NCBI GenBank assembly: GCA_013177945.1
Contig: JABLXW010000015.1
Span: 144,491-208,490, forward strand
Length of the DNA stretch: 64,000 bases
Direction of reading: 5' to 3'
DNA from: Bacillota bacterium
GTDB taxonomy: Bacteria > Bacillota > DSM-12270 > Thermacetogeniales > Thermacetogeniaceae
Shown: piece by piece, positions 16,274 to 26,117 of the stretch
How positions within the stretch are numbered: the first letter of the stretch is position 1
Layout of the letters: each line of letters opens with the position of its first letter
Translations under genes and position numbers: made by a program
Notes under the pieces: generated by a model
What the model was told of the DNA's origin: nothing
Database searches by the model: none
Seen by the model: only the letters and a program-made list of their open reading frames with translations

Positions 16274-18859
16274 GTGAGCGAGGAAAAAAGGTTTTCCCGG
16301 AGAGAGTTCTTGAAGCTGTCGGGAATGGCAGGAGCAGGCGCGCTTTTTTCCGTTGCACCCCCGTTGCGCAACCTGGAGGCCGTAACGCCGTTCGGTTCAC
16401 ACCCCCAGGAACAGCCTCCTTACCTGGTGAAAAAGAAGGTTCCCCAGGTCTGTGCCCGCGCCTGTGAGTGCGATTGTGCCTACAACGTCGTTGTGGGGGT
16501 GGATCCGGTCACAGGCCTTGAAAGGGCCCTCACAGTTGAGGGGAGGCCCGAGGACCCCGTTTCCCGGGGCAGGTACTGCATCAAGGCACTGGGCTTCGTG
16601 GATTCCCTGTACAACCCGGACCGCCTGCTGGTGGCTTTGAAGCGAACCAATCCCCAAAAGGGCCCGGACCAGGACCCGGGCTGGGTTGCCGTCCCCAGCG
16701 CCCAGGCGGTCAAGGAAATCATCTCCATCATGAAAAAATACCGCAGGGAGGAAATGGTTTTCTGCTCCCCTGGGGACCCCTATACGAACTACCTCTGCAA
16801 GTCCCTGGGGGTGAGGAGGAGCGACCAGCGCACCGAGTGTTTCGGCACCCACTACTATATAAATTCTTTAATGATCACAAACCCTCCAAACAGGTATTAT
16901 TCCAGCACCTATACCGTAACCCACTCCATCTGGGGTTTTGACTACAGTGGCACGAAATACATGATCTGGTTCGGCTTCGACTCCTTTTCCAAGTGCGGCA
17001 AGGCCGGGATTCTCAACCATATCGTCGAAGGAAAGAAAAAGGGCGCCAAGATCGTTGCCTTCAACCCCGTGAAAACACCCATTGCCGACTACATCGCGGA
17101 CGAGTGGTACCCCATCAAACCCGGTACCGACCTGGCTGTTGCCCTGGCCCTGATCCGGGTAATCCTGAATGAGAGGCTGTACAATGTCGACTTCCTGAAG
17201 AACTTCAGTGATGCCGCCGCTCTTATCGACGGGGAGACGAAGCTTCACCTGGCCGGGGAGGACGGCAGGTGGATTGCTTGGTGCACGGCCCACAACAGGC
17301 CTGAACCCCTGGCTGCCTGCGACTCTCCCGCCTTTGAAGGGGGTCCCTATACCTTCGAGTTCGGCGGGAAAACCGTGACGGCCAGGCCGGTGCTCCAGCT
17401 CTTGAAGAATGCGGTTAAGGACTGCACTCCCGAGTGGGCTGCGGGAATCAGCGAGGTTCCCGCCGGGGCCATCGCCCGCATCGCGCGGGAGTTTGCCGGG
17501 GCGGCGCCCACGGTGTGCATTCCTAACCTGAAACGGGATGCTGCGGGCCCCAACTATGCCAACAGCTGGCGGCTTATGCAGGCCATCAACATCTTGCACG
17601 GCCTCACCGGCGCTCTGGATCACGAGGGGGGAGTCCTCTTCCTGCACGGTGTCAAGATCCCCTGGATTGAGGAGATAAACCCTCCCGCAAAACCGTTTCC
17701 TTCCCAGCCTGCCAGGAGCCCGGATTTCCGGCACGAGTTCCCCGTCACCGAAAACCTCTACAAAGAAAAGGATTTCTCCGCGCCGGGCCACTACGGGATG
17801 CTTGGCTACGGTCTCTATAAAGGAGGCCAGGTGAAGGTGGTCTTCTTCCGGAGCCCGCACCGGGGCCTGCACGCCCTGATCCAGCCCCAGATGGTCGAGA
17901 AGGCGCTGGAGAAAATGGACCTGGTGGTGGACTGGAACCTGTACCTGGACGACCTTGCCTACTGGTGTGACTACGTCCTTCCTGCTTCCCACCAGTTCGA
18001 GGAAGGGAAGCTGGACAACAGGCAGTATTACCCGAAGTACCCCTGTCTTGTAGGGGGAGAGGCGGTGCAGCAGCCGCCTGGCGATGTCATTGGCTGGGGA
18101 AAGATTGCCTCCCAGATCGGCCTTGCCCTTGCCCCCGATTACTGGACCACGGATGGGAGTGGGGATCCGGCAAAAATGATTTCTACCAACACTTCGGAGG
18201 CCGCGCTCAAGGGGATGGGGATCGCGAAGGACGTGAACGAGTTCATGACCGCAAAGAAGGGGATCTGGATCCAGCAGAAACCCTACGAGAACTGGAAGAC
18301 CCTCAGGGAAATCGGCTACGGCAGGCCGGAGGGGAGGGTTCGCTTCTACATTGACGAGTTTGTGGAGGTGGATCACGATCCCCTGCCGAAATGGGCGCCG
18401 CGCTGGTCAAAGCCCGAGGGTGAGTATCGCTTCTCCCTGCTGGTGACCCGGGCGCCCTGGTACATGCACGCCGACCCCAACTTTATCAACAACCCTATCC
18501 TGAATGAGCTTGCGGTTAAGAACCACATCGACTGTGTCTGGGTCCATCCCGAGGCCGGCCGCGCCCTGGGCCTGCAGGAAGGGGACTGGGTGCTGCTGGA
18601 AACGAACCCCAGGTACCTGGCGGAGGTGCCCCGCCCGGTGAAGGCAAAGGTTCACTTCTCGAAGCGGGTTGGAAGAAAGGACTGCGTGCTCCTCTTTCAC
18701 GGGCTGGGACACCGCTCCAGGTGGCTCCGCTACGGGAAGGGCTTTGGATACCGGGACGGCGACCTGATCCCCCAAAAGGACCCCCGGGTGGTCAAGGAGC
18801 ACGACCCGACGGGGATGGGTTGGGTTGAAGATGTCTATGTCCGGATCAAGAAAGCCTGA
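16274..18859 (+). CDS. TAT-exported molybdopterin oxidoreductase (Psr/Phs/Ttr-like catalytic subunit)
   Basis: The roughly 861-residue protein starts with a twin-arginine signal, RFSRREFLKLSG followed by an Ala/Gly stretch, so the folded enzyme acts outside the membrane. A [4Fe-4S] region, CARACECDC...GRYCIK, precedes the DMSO-reductase-family pterin domains. SFSKCGKAG may provide a Cys metal ligand, as in polysulfide, thiosulfate and tetrathionate reductases; this is a judgement by eye. The C-terminal domain has VHPEAGRALGLQEGDWVLLE. Fe-S, NrfD and TorD genes follow in operon order. GTG codons at 16265, 16268 and 16274 compete; GGGGTGG favours 16274. The substrate is unknown. Confidence 0.85.
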   Translation: MSEEKRFSRREFLKLSGMAGAGALFSVAPPLRNLEAVTPFGSHPQEQPPYLVKKKVPQVCARACECDCAYNVVVGVDPVTGLERALTVEGRPEDPVSRGRYCIKALGFVDSLYNPDRLLVALKRTNPQKGPDQDPGWVAVPSAQAVKEIISIMKKYRREEMVFCSPGDPYTNYLCKSLGVRRSDQRTECFGTHYYINSLMITNPPNRYYSSTYTVTHSIWGFDYSGTKYMIWFGFDSFSKCGKAGILNHIVEGKKKGAKIVAFNPVKTPIADYIADEWYPIKPGTDLAVALALIRVILNERLYNVDFLKNFSDAAALIDGETKLHLAGEDGRWIAWCTAHNRPEPLAACDSPAFEGGPYTFEFGGKTVTARPVLQLLKNAVKDCTPEWAAGISEVPAGAIARIAREFAGAAPTVCIPNLKRDAAGPNYANSWRLMQAINILHGLTGALDHEGGVLFLHGVKIPWIEEINPPAKPFPSQPARSPDFRHEFPVTENLYKEKDFSAPGHYGMLGYGLYKGGQVKVVFFRSPHRGLHALIQPQMVEKALEKMDLVVDWNLYLDDLAYWCDYVLPASHQFEEGKLDNRQYYPKYPCLVGGEAVQQPPGDVIGWGKIASQIGLALAPDYWTTDGSGDPAKMISTNTSEAALKGMGIAKDVNEFMTAKKGIWIQQKPYENWKTLREIGYGRPEGRVRFYIDEFVEVDHDPLPKWAPRWSKPEGEYRFSLLVTRAPWYMHADPNFINNPILNELAVKNHIDCVWVHPEAGRALGLQEGDWVLLETNPRYLAEVPRPVKAKVHFSKRVGRKDCVLLFHGLGHRSRWLRYGKGFGYRDGDLIPQKDPRVVKEHDPTGMGWVEDVYVRIKKA

Positions 18860-18873
18860 AGGGGTGAGAGACG

Positions 18874-19599
18874 ATGGCGGAATATGCGGTTCTCATTGAC
18901 ACCAGGTTCTGCACCGGCTGCAACACCTGTTTTTACAAGTGCATTCAGGAGAACAGGCTCCATGGTGCAGCAGCCCAGGGAATTGCCAGGACCACGGTCC
19001 TGATCAGGGATGAGGGAATGTATCATCACAGGTGCATGCACTGTAAGGACCCTTCCTGTGCTGCGGTTTGCCCTACAGGGGCCCTCGCCCGGACCGGGTA
19101 CGGGGCGGTTCTCTATGATGTAAGCCTCTGCATCGGCTGCAGGTCCTGTGTCGCGGCCTGCCCTTTCCACGTTCCGCAGTGGAATGAGGCCCGCAAAGAG
19201 ATCGTGAAGTGCAGCCTGTGTGCCCACAGGATTCAGGTGCAGGGCACAGGGAAGGTTCAGCCCGCCTGCGTGGAGGCCTGCCCCACAGGCGCCCTGATGT
19301 TTGGAGAATTTGACACCCTTGCGGCGGCCGCAGAAAAGATTGCCGCGGAGGAGAAGCTCCACCTTTACGGGCGCGCCGAAAACGGGGGGACGCGCCTGTT
19401 TGTTCTTACAAAGGAAGACCCCCTTGCCGTTGGCTACCCCAGGGTGCCCCGGGATCCTGCAGGGAGCAGGGAAGTTAAGACCGTCGGCGGCGTTGTAGTC
19501 GGGGCCGCGGCCGTGGCTGCGCTGGCCTACGCGGGTTTCAAGAAGTATAGTGAGCGCCGGAGCCGGATGGAGTCCGGTGACCAGAAGTTGCGAGGCTAA
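18874..19599 (+). CDS. Fe-S subunit with C-terminal membrane anchor
   Basis: The 241-residue DmsB/FdnH-type protein has four [4Fe-4S] groups: CTGCNTCFYKC, CMHCKDPSCAAVCPTGA, CIGCRSCVAACPF and CSLCAHRI...CVEACPTGA. One membrane helix (VGGVVVGAAAVAALAYAGF) lies near residues 205-225. It should carry electrons between the exported catalytic subunit and the NrfD-type anchor. GGGGTGAGAG precedes the ATG; only 14 bases separate it from the catalytic gene. Confidence 0.9.
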   Translation: MAEYAVLIDTRFCTGCNTCFYKCIQENRLHGAAAQGIARTTVLIRDEGMYHHRCMHCKDPSCAAVCPTGALARTGYGAVLYDVSLCIGCRSCVAACPFHVPQWNEARKEIVKCSLCAHRIQVQGTGKVQPACVEACPTGALMFGEFDTLAAAAEKIAAEEKLHLYGRAENGGTRLFVLTKEDPLAVGYPRVPRDPAGSREVKTVGGVVVGAAAVAALAYAGFKKYSERRSRMESGDQKLRG

Positions 19600-19614
19600 G
19601 AGGAGGTGCAAGCA

Positions 19615-20475
19615 ATGGTTTGGAAGTGGTATTTGCCTGCTTTCATGACCTCGGCCGGAATCGGGGCTTTCCTCTACCTGCTGGGGGTCTTCTTCGACTG
19701 GAAGTACCGGGAGAAGTTGGAGCCTGCAGCTAAGTTCGCCGTGATTTTTAGCTGGATGATTCTCGCCCTGGCCGGTTTCTTCGTGCTCCTGGATCTGGGG
19801 AAACCCGCAGGTTCGGAAACGGGGATCCTGCATATCCTCAATGTTTTCAGGCGGTGGCCTGCATCTCCACTCTCCCTGGAAACCTCCGTGCTGCTGGCCA
19901 CCCTTGCCTTTGGCCTGCTGGCGACCCTGGGTTACCTTGCCGGCTGGCTTCGCACCTGGCCGCGCTACCTGGTGGAAGCTGCAGGAGCCGTACCTGCCCT
20001 GATTTTAGGGCTCGGGTACGGCGGCCTCCTCTACCTGGTAGCCTATACCGTGAATCCCGTCTGGCACACACCGGTCCTCAGCCTGCTCACCCTCTCTCTT
20101 ACCGTAGCGGCAGCTGCGGCGGTGATGAATCTTCCCAATGCCTCTTTCTTTGGCGACCTGCTTCCCCGGTGCGGGAGCAGGGAGGCCTCCCGGATTCTTG
20201 CTGAGCTAACCCGGTGGGCGCTGCTGGCAGCGCTGGTGCTCACCCCGGTTTACCTCCTGGTCATCCTGGAAAGCGCCCGCTTTCTGCTCGGGGGAGGCTC
20301 CGGAGTAAAATTCTGGACGGCACTGGTGCTGGGCGTGATTGCTCCCCTGGTGCTGGGCTTTTCCCGGAATAACAGAGAACAGGGGGGCGTTCTGCTGCTC
20401 CAGATCGTTCTGGTGGTGCTGGGGGCCTACCTGTTGAACCTGGCGGTGGTCCAGGCGGGCCAGCTCTTGATTTAG
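19615..20475 (+). CDS. NrfD/PsrC-type membrane subunit
   Basis: The 286-residue, very hydrophobic protein has about eight predicted membrane helices, beginning MVWKWYLPAFMTSAGIGAFLYLL. NrfD-like anchors exchange electrons with menaquinone and can couple this to proton movement. ATG 19615 lies 8 nt after AGGAGG; the GTG at 19606 overlaps the ribosome site and is rejected. It completes an A-B-C respiratory enzyme with the two genes before it. Confidence 0.87.
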   Translation: MVWKWYLPAFMTSAGIGAFLYLLGVFFDWKYREKLEPAAKFAVIFSWMILALAGFFVLLDLGKPAGSETGILHILNVFRRWPASPLSLETSVLLATLAFGLLATLGYLAGWLRTWPRYLVEAAGAVPALILGLGYGGLLYLVAYTVNPVWHTPVLSLLTLSLTVAAAAAVMNLPNASFFGDLLPRCGSREASRILAELTRWALLAALVLTPVYLLVILESARFLLGGGSGVKFWTALVLGVIAPLVLGFSRNNREQGGVLLLQIVLVVLGAYLLNLAVVQAGQLLI

Positions 20476-20518
20476 GCCCGTCTGGAAGCCCTGCCTTAAC
20501 GGGGAGGTGTGAAAACCG

Positions 20519-21220
20519 ATGGGAGAAGGACTTGCGGGCGGCTCCCGGGAGCACCCTGTTCCTGCTGAGGGGCGCGCGGTGGTTTACGGACTCCTTGCCC
20601 GGGCGCTGGATTACCCCGGCGAGGACCTGGCGGCAGAACTGGTTGCAGGAGAGTTTGTGGCAAGACTGCGATGGGCAGGGACGGGGTTGATCGGGGAGGA
20701 GTGCCTGGCCGGGGAGGCTGGTGCCATTGCAGATTACACGGCTTCTTTCACGGATCGGGACGGGGAAAGGAGGCTTCTTCTGGAGCTCCAGAAGGACTAC
20801 ACCCGGCTTTCCTTTGCTTCGAAACCGCGCCTTGTTCCTCTCTTCGAATCAGTGTACCGGGAAGGAAAGCTTTTGCAGGAATCCACTTTTGAGGTGGCCA
20901 GGCTTTACCACGAGGCCGGGCTCAGGTTGCGGCCCGGCTTCACGCTTCCCCCGGACCACATTGCCCTGGAACTGGAGTGCATGGCATACCTTTGCTTTCA
21001 GGAGGCGGTGGCTGCGGGGGTGCAGGATGGTGAGAAAAGGGAAAAGGAGGCCGTGAGACTGCAACGGGAAGTGCTGGGGCAGCACCTGGGGGAATTTGGG
21101 GCGCGCTTTGCGGAGCGGTTAAAGGCCCATGCAGGCACCTCTTTTTACCGGAGCGTGGCGCGCCTCCTGGCGGACTTCCTGGCCCGGGAGGAGACGCGTC
21201 TTCTCCCGGTTCCCGGCTGA
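20519..21220 (+). CDS. TorD/DmsD-family chaperone for the exported molybdoenzyme
   Basis: The 233-residue helical protein has the family block PPDHIALELECMAYLC (residues 141-156). TorD-like chaperones bind the TAT signal and hold the apoenzyme until cofactor is inserted. Last in the operon, 43 bases after the NrfD gene, with GGGGAGG upstream of ATG 20519. Confidence 0.85.
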   Translation: MGEGLAGGSREHPVPAEGRAVVYGLLARALDYPGEDLAAELVAGEFVARLRWAGTGLIGEECLAGEAGAIADYTASFTDRDGERRLLLELQKDYTRLSFASKPRLVPLFESVYREGKLLQESTFEVARLYHEAGLRLRPGFTLPPDHIALELECMAYLCFQEAVAAGVQDGEKREKEAVRLQREVLGQHLGEFGARFAERLKAHAGTSFYRSVARLLADFLAREETRLLPVPG

Positions 21221-21864
21221 GCGGTCGCCGGTTCCGGCTGCCCCATGAATGCAAAGGCTCTATCGCTTGTAACAAGGAATCTGTGTGCCACTAGGAGTGG
21301 ACCAGCGGCCCAGGCCAACCTGCTGTATTCCCTCTCAAGCTACAATGGCTTGGAGGATTGTAATGTCCAACATACACTTTTACAACATTTTTTATTTTTC
21401 TCTTCAGCAAGGCTCGTTTAAGTTTTCTTGTAAGCGTTAAAAAAGAAGCCGCCAGAAAACAAGATAAGAAAGGAGGGAGAGTTGTATCTGGCGACTTTCA
21501 GGGGAGCCTCAAAATTAAATGGGCGCCACATACCTTAATCTGTGTACCGCATTTTCGTGCCAGTTCTCCGGTACTTTCACAGGCTGATAAATATGTGCGT
21601 TGCTCATATATAAAGAGCTCAAGCAGCTGTAAAATGTAAATTGCTCAAGCGGGGAGGCCGGTCTTGACAGAGTTAATGGCACCGCTGTTATCTAATACAA
21701 CCTGGCCGTAGAAGCTTGCCGGGCATCCGGACCCAATAAATCCAGTAGGGCAGATACGCCGGCATGCTCTGCAACAGTCACCCGGTGATAGCCAAACAGT
21801 CCCCCGCAGTTATCTTGATGCAGCTCCATAGCAAGTAGCAAGCCCGGCATACTGCTTGCTTGTA
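21221..21864. other. Decayed intergenic region between convergent genes
   Basis: Besides the riboswitch relic, the minus strand carries two short frames. A 52-codon frame at 21692-21850 begins 14 bases after the aldehyde dehydrogenase stop but lacks a ribosome site. Overlapping it, a frame ending at 21645 contains CRACRRICPTGFIG, a ferredoxin-like cysteine spacing. Both look like fragments of lost genes rather than working ones. The base composition is clearly more AT-rich than in the first 21 kb. Confidence 0.35.
21297..21360 (-). promoter_or_regulatory. Truncated relic of a Moco-type riboswitch leader
   Basis: Read leftward, these 64 bases align closely with the 5' half of the leader at 30957-31020. 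Shared blocks include CCTCC, AGCCA, TTGAGAG, GCAGGTTGGCCTGG and CCGCTGGTCCAC. After CCAC the 3' hairpin and the closing P1 strand are missing. Downstream on the same strand there is only the antisense of the TorD gene, so the element has no gene to control. Confidence 0.6.
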
Positions 21865-23325
21865 CTATTTCAGATACCTTATGGAATGGTAGTCAATATA
21901 TGCCGATAACGTTAGCTCGCCAGCCATTTCTCTGCCAATACCGCTATTTTTTACTCCACCGAACGGCATGCCTAAGGTGGTTGATTCAAAACTATGTGTG
22001 TTGATGAACGTCGAACCCGCTTCGATTTTTCTGGCTACATCCAATGCTCTCTGGAAATCGCTGGACCAGACGGATGAGCAAAGGCCATATTCTGTCTCAT
22101 TCGCAAATTCAATCGCTTCTTCAATCGTTCTGTAAGGGACAATTGGTATTACCGGACCGAATTGCTCGCAAGAGACAATTTCTGAGGAGTGAGACTCGGT
22201 TTTTACTACGTGCGGTAGAATGTAGTAGCCATTATCCCAGCCCTCCGGGTCCAGCTTGGATCCCAGTTCTCTAACGATAGCGCCGCTATTCTTAGTCCTT
22301 TCAATAAGATTTTTGACGAAGGTGAATTGTTTTTTATTGTTCAAAGGCCCGAACGATGCGCGTGGGTCTAAACCATGACCTACTTTGTACTCGTCCACGA
22401 ATTCGCAAAGCGTGTTAAAGAATTTATCAACCATGCTCTGGGGAACATAGATCCGTTTGACGGCATAACAAATTTGACCGGCCCTTGTATAAATTCCCTT
22501 TAATAACTTGGGAATAATATCTACCGGGTTAACATCATCCAGAACGATTGCCGGATCGTTACCACCTAATTCTAGAGTAATCGCTTTAAGGGTTAAGGAA
22601 CTGGAGGCATTTCTCATTACTTCTTTACCTGTTTCAATGCCTCCGGTGAAGGCCACCTTTTTCACCAATGGATGTCGAGTCAGGGCTATGCCAACATCAG
22701 CGCCTCCGGTTACTACGTTGATTACCCCGTCTGGTAACACTGCTGCCATTCTTTTCAAGAGAATACTTAAAGCGATCGGTGCTGTTGGTGAGGGCTTAAC
22801 TACGACGGTATTACCCGTTACCAAAGCAGGAGCCAATTTCATCATGGTCAAGACGACTGGCATATTCCAAGGAACGATTACGCCAACCACACCTTTTGGT
22901 ACCTTCTCAATGCTCATCCAGCTGGCGTCATTTTCAATTTGTTCTGGCTTTAGAAAATTTTCTACCAGGCCAGAATAGTATCTCAAATTGGCGGCACCTT
23001 TAAGAAAATCGGTTTCTGCTTCCCACAACATGCCTCCATGCTCTCTTACCAGAAGAGGTACCAGCTCGGACATGGAATCTTCCAGTACGGCTACAGTCGC
23101 AAGTATCTTCTCTATTCTTTCCTTGACGTCAACGTTTCTCCAGGACAGAAACGCTTTATGGGCAGCGGTTACCGCCTGATCCACATCTGCACCAGTACCT
23201 ATTGCAACTGTACCAACGATATCAGTAAGTTTTCCAGGGTCCCTTACTTGAACGTACTGTTGCGTTGGTATTTCTTTATTATCAATAAGCAGGTCGATTC
23301 TATAATCCGAGTTTATATTTTTCAT
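21865..23325 (-). CDS. NAD(P)-dependent aldehyde dehydrogenase family protein
   Basis: The 486-residue protein has the full ALDH layout: VVGVIVPWNMPVVL, the cofactor loop FTGGIETGKEVM, the general base in LELGGNDPAIV and the catalytic Cys in RAGQICYAVKR. FGGVKNSGIGREMAG closes the C-terminus. It oxidises an aldehyde to the acid or, in some relatives, acts on semialdehydes; the substrate is not deducible. GGAGGGAAGAAC precedes ATG 23325. The sigma-54 activator at 23871 is upstream on the same strand, and AcoR-type activators often control nearby carbonyl metabolism genes, but I found no -24/-12 site directly in front. Confidence 0.9.
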   Translation of the reverse strand: MKNINSDYRIDLLIDNKEIPTQQYVQVRDPGKLTDIVGTVAIGTGADVDQAVTAAHKAFLSWRNVDVKERIEKILATVAVLEDSMSELVPLLVREHGGMLWEAETDFLKGAANLRYYSGLVENFLKPEQIENDASWMSIEKVPKGVVGVIVPWNMPVVLTMMKLAPALVTGNTVVVKPSPTAPIALSILLKRMAAVLPDGVINVVTGGADVGIALTRHPLVKKVAFTGGIETGKEVMRNASSSLTLKAITLELGGNDPAIVLDDVNPVDIIPKLLKGIYTRAGQICYAVKRIYVPQSMVDKFFNTLCEFVDEYKVGHGLDPRASFGPLNNKKQFTFVKNLIERTKNSGAIVRELGSKLDPEGWDNGYYILPHVVKTESHSSEIVSCEQFGPVIPIVPYRTIEEAIEFANETEYGLCSSVWSSDFQRALDVARKIEAGSTFINTHSFESTTLGMPFGGVKNSGIGREMAGELTLSAYIDYHSIRYLK

Positions 23326-23407
23326 GTTCTTCCCTCCGCGAAAATGGAATTTAAAGACAGATACGTCTCCGGAATCTCCTCAGTCTTTCATGTGCAGTCC
23401 CCCGAAG

Positions 23408-23680
23408 TTACTTTGATGCAGCCAACGGATAGGTTTCACAGCAGGTCCAGCACTTCGGGCAAAGCTGCAGATCAGCAACGAAGCGGTCCTTGCCAGATCT
23501 AAGCATCACCGTCCCACTGGGGCAAACAAGATAGCATAAAGCTTTGCAATTAAAGCTTTGCAAGATACGGCAGGCACTTACCCTTGATGTGTGCTTCATA
23601 CTTGGCCTGGAAGTATTTCAGGATGGTCAATACCGAATTGGCTGCAGTCTGCTCCAGCCGCAGAGAGCCAGCTCACCGAT
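23408..23680 (-). pseudogene. Remnant of the C-terminus of a NuoF-like flavoprotein
   Basis: Read leftward, successive frames give GELALCG, then EQTAANSVLTILKYF and QAKYEAHIKGKCLPYLAKL, then CKALCYLVCPSG and LCPKCWTCC. These correspond in order to the end of NuoF/HymB-type NADH dehydrogenase subunits and their C-terminal ferredoxin domain. At least two frameshifts are needed. A 14-base tandem duplication around AAGCTTTAATTGC, at about 23537-23565, coincides with one. No intact N-terminal part is present. Confidence 0.65.
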
Positions 23681-23870
23681 AGCCCCACCCCAAGGGGCCC
23701 CGCTTTTTTGCGGATTTGCCTGCTAAAAAAGAGGGTCGTAAAGATGCCCGGGGGTTGGCGGCAGCCTGAACTTTAAGATTGGGGTTTTGTCTTGAGGGCT
23801 CCCAGCCAGCCGAGCCACCAGAGGGCCTGAAGCTGGCAGCTGCTGCAGATGAACCGGAGTATAGTTATAG

Positions 23871-26117
23871 TTAGTTATAAGTATAGGTTTCGTGGCTTCG
23901 CCGTCTTGGGGAGGGACGCAAGCCGTACTCCTGGATTTTCCTGTACAATGTTGACTTGCTCAATCCCAAGATAGCTGCCGCCTCGCGGATGTTGTAATCT
24001 GTTTGCAGCAAGGCTCTTGTAATGGCTCTTTTTTCCATTTCTTTCACTGGGAGAAGGGCTTCATCACTACCTGAAAGAGCTGAAGAATCCGGAGAAAGAG
24101 CAGCAGAAGCGGACACTCCGGACGGAGCAGGCAAGGAAAGCAGGGTCTCGTTTCCTCCGATTTCTTCGGGGAGGTCGCTGGCACGGATCACTCCGCCTTG
24201 ACACATGCTGACCGCGTGGAGAATGGCATTTTGCAACTCTCTTACATTACCGGGCCAGGGGTGTTCGAGAAGCCTTCTTTTCGCATCATCACTCAAGGCA
24301 GGTGGGGGAATTTCTAGTTTCTCAGAAACAGCCTGAATGAAGTAATGAGCCAACTCGAGGATATCCGAACCGCGATCTCGCAAGGGAGGAAGCGTGATCT
24401 TGAAAATCGCAATTCGGTAGTATAAGTCCAGGCGAAAGTTACCCCTCCTTACCTCTTCTAAAAGGTTTCTGTTTGATGCCGCGATGAGCCGGAAATCAAC
24501 CGGGAGATAGCAGTTTCCTCCCACGCGCATGAGTCTCTTTTCTTCGAGTACCCGCAGGAGCGCCGGCTGGAGTTCTAAAGGCATATCTCCAATCTCGTCT
24601 AGGAAGAGGGTTCCACCCTGAGCCAGTTCAATCTTTCCCCGCCTGCCTTTGCGGTCGGCACCTGTAAAGGAGCCGCCTTCATACCCGAAGAGTTCGCTTT
24701 CGATCAGGCTCTTGGGAATGGCGGCACAATTAAGGGCAATAAAAGGCTTTCCCGGTCGGCTAAGGTGGTGAATATAGCGCGCAAAAACATCCTTTCCGGT
24801 GCCGCTTTCCCCTTGCAGGAGGATGTTTGCGTCGGTCGGTGCCACCTTCTGGGCCAGCGCAATGGCATTGGCCAGCCGCGGAGAGCTTCCCAATATGATC
24901 GTTATCCCATCAAAAGAGATTGTTTTCATTTCCGAAGCGGTTCGAGAAGACCGGAAACCATGCAACGAAAGGTCTAGCGACTTGGACGAAGGGTGCTCCT
25001 TGGATCCTTTAAAGCTACTTCTGCGGTTCACACCCTTAATGACTACGAGGCACCCACATGCTTTCTCAAGGTCGTTCTTGATACAAAGGATGTCTCCTCG
25101 AAGCAGAAGAGGTGGGTGGGCTTGTTCCAGTTCAATTTCTATGTCACGGAAAGACTGATTACACTGGAGCGCGGTGTGGATGAAGTACTCACTTTTACCT
25201 CCTAGAACAGCTTCAAAGTGATGCCCCACAGGATTCGCACAGACAGGGGAAAGGATATCCAGTGCTTGTTTATTTACCCGGACAATGAGTCCTCTTTCGT
25301 TGATTACAACAAAGGCATATTCCTCTGCGTTCGCGAATATGCTGGCAAAGACGGCCTCTTTCGTGAGATTCTGGAAATGCTGCTGGATTGCCAGAGCTAT
25401 GGAAGCTACCATGCGTAGCGTATTTGGACCCTGACGATAATAGCTATTGCTTGATACGCTCAGAACACCTGCGAGGTTCCCAAAAGCGTCAAAGATTGGC
25501 GCTGAAGAGCACGTAACTCCCTGCCAGACCTCGTCATTACTGTAGTGTTCCGGGCCCCACAACTGTACAGGACCCTTTGTGATCAGGCTCAATACATGAG
25601 CACAAGTTCCCACTGTAGCCTCTCTCCAGAGCGCACCAGGAATCACCCCAAGTTGCTCACAAACCCTTTTCCTTGCTTTGTCCTTACCGCAGGCAACAAG
25701 CAGGAATGTTCCTTCTCTATCCCCCAGGTGTACGGTGAACTTTTCGCAGAGTGCCTCCCTTTTCAGCCAACTAATGTATGGCTTTGCCGCCTTTAGAAGA
25801 AGATCGTTCTCCTCAGATAGTCTGGCCAAAGAGGCATCATCTAATACAGGAGGAGGACTATAACGCTCGAGGCTGAGTCCATAGTCTCGAGATCTTAGCC
25901 ACGACTTGACCACCTCCGGGCGGACCAGACTTACCTTCTCGGGGGGCGTGCGTCCATGGACAACCTCTTTCTTTATCGCCCGAATCCTCTGTGCTAAGAA
26001 CCACTCTTGGTGTACAAGTTGCTTCAGTACAGAAAATGGGGCATTTGAGATGCAACTTGTTCCCCAAAGCTTGCTATCTTTTTCCCCAAAATGTAGGTTC
26101 TTGCAAAAGGCTGCCAT
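23871..26117 (-). CDS. Sigma-54-dependent enhancer-binding activator (AcoR-like)
   Basis: The 748-residue protein has an N-terminal GAF-like sensor region (about residues 70-270), a PAS-like segment (about 275-390), an AAA+ domain (GESGTGKD, LNCAAIPKSLIESELFGYEGGSFTGA, GGTLFLDEIGDM) and a Fis-type helix-turn-helix (NIREAAAILGLSKSTLYRKI). The sigma-54 contact loop reads GSFTGA instead of GAFTGA, a tolerated variant. Such proteins bind upstream enhancers and remodel sigma-54 RNA polymerase. It is the only activator in the window and the natural candidate for the many -24/-12 promoters listed here. The start follows GGTGGTGAGGCA. Confidence 0.92.
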   Translation of the reverse strand: MAAFCKNLHFGEKDSKLWGTSCISNAPFSVLKQLVHQEWFLAQRIRAIKKEVVHGRTPPEKVSLVRPEVVKSWLRSRDYGLSLERYSPPPVLDDASLARLSEENDLLLKAAKPYISWLKREALCEKFTVHLGDREGTFLLVACGKDKARKRVCEQLGVIPGALWREATVGTCAHVLSLITKGPVQLWGPEHYSNDEVWQGVTCSSAPIFDAFGNLAGVLSVSSNSYYRQGPNTLRMVASIALAIQQHFQNLTKEAVFASIFANAEEYAFVVINERGLIVRVNKQALDILSPVCANPVGHHFEAVLGGKSEYFIHTALQCNQSFRDIEIELEQAHPPLLLRGDILCIKNDLEKACGCLVVIKGVNRRSSFKGSKEHPSSKSLDLSLHGFRSSRTASEMKTISFDGITIILGSSPRLANAIALAQKVAPTDANILLQGESGTGKDVFARYIHHLSRPGKPFIALNCAAIPKSLIESELFGYEGGSFTGADRKGRRGKIELAQGGTLFLDEIGDMPLELQPALLRVLEEKRLMRVGGNCYLPVDFRLIAASNRNLLEEVRRGNFRLDLYYRIAIFKITLPPLRDRGSDILELAHYFIQAVSEKLEIPPPALSDDAKRRLLEHPWPGNVRELQNAILHAVSMCQGGVIRASDLPEEIGGNETLLSLPAPSGVSASAALSPDSSALSGSDEALLPVKEMEKRAITRALLQTDYNIREAAAILGLSKSTLYRKIQEYGLRPSPRRRSHETYTYN

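Noticed and set aside
21645..21850. 52-codon frame and an overlapping frame with CRACRRICPTG spacing
   Set aside because: No ribosome site, mutually exclusive frames, no family match; kept only as possible debris.
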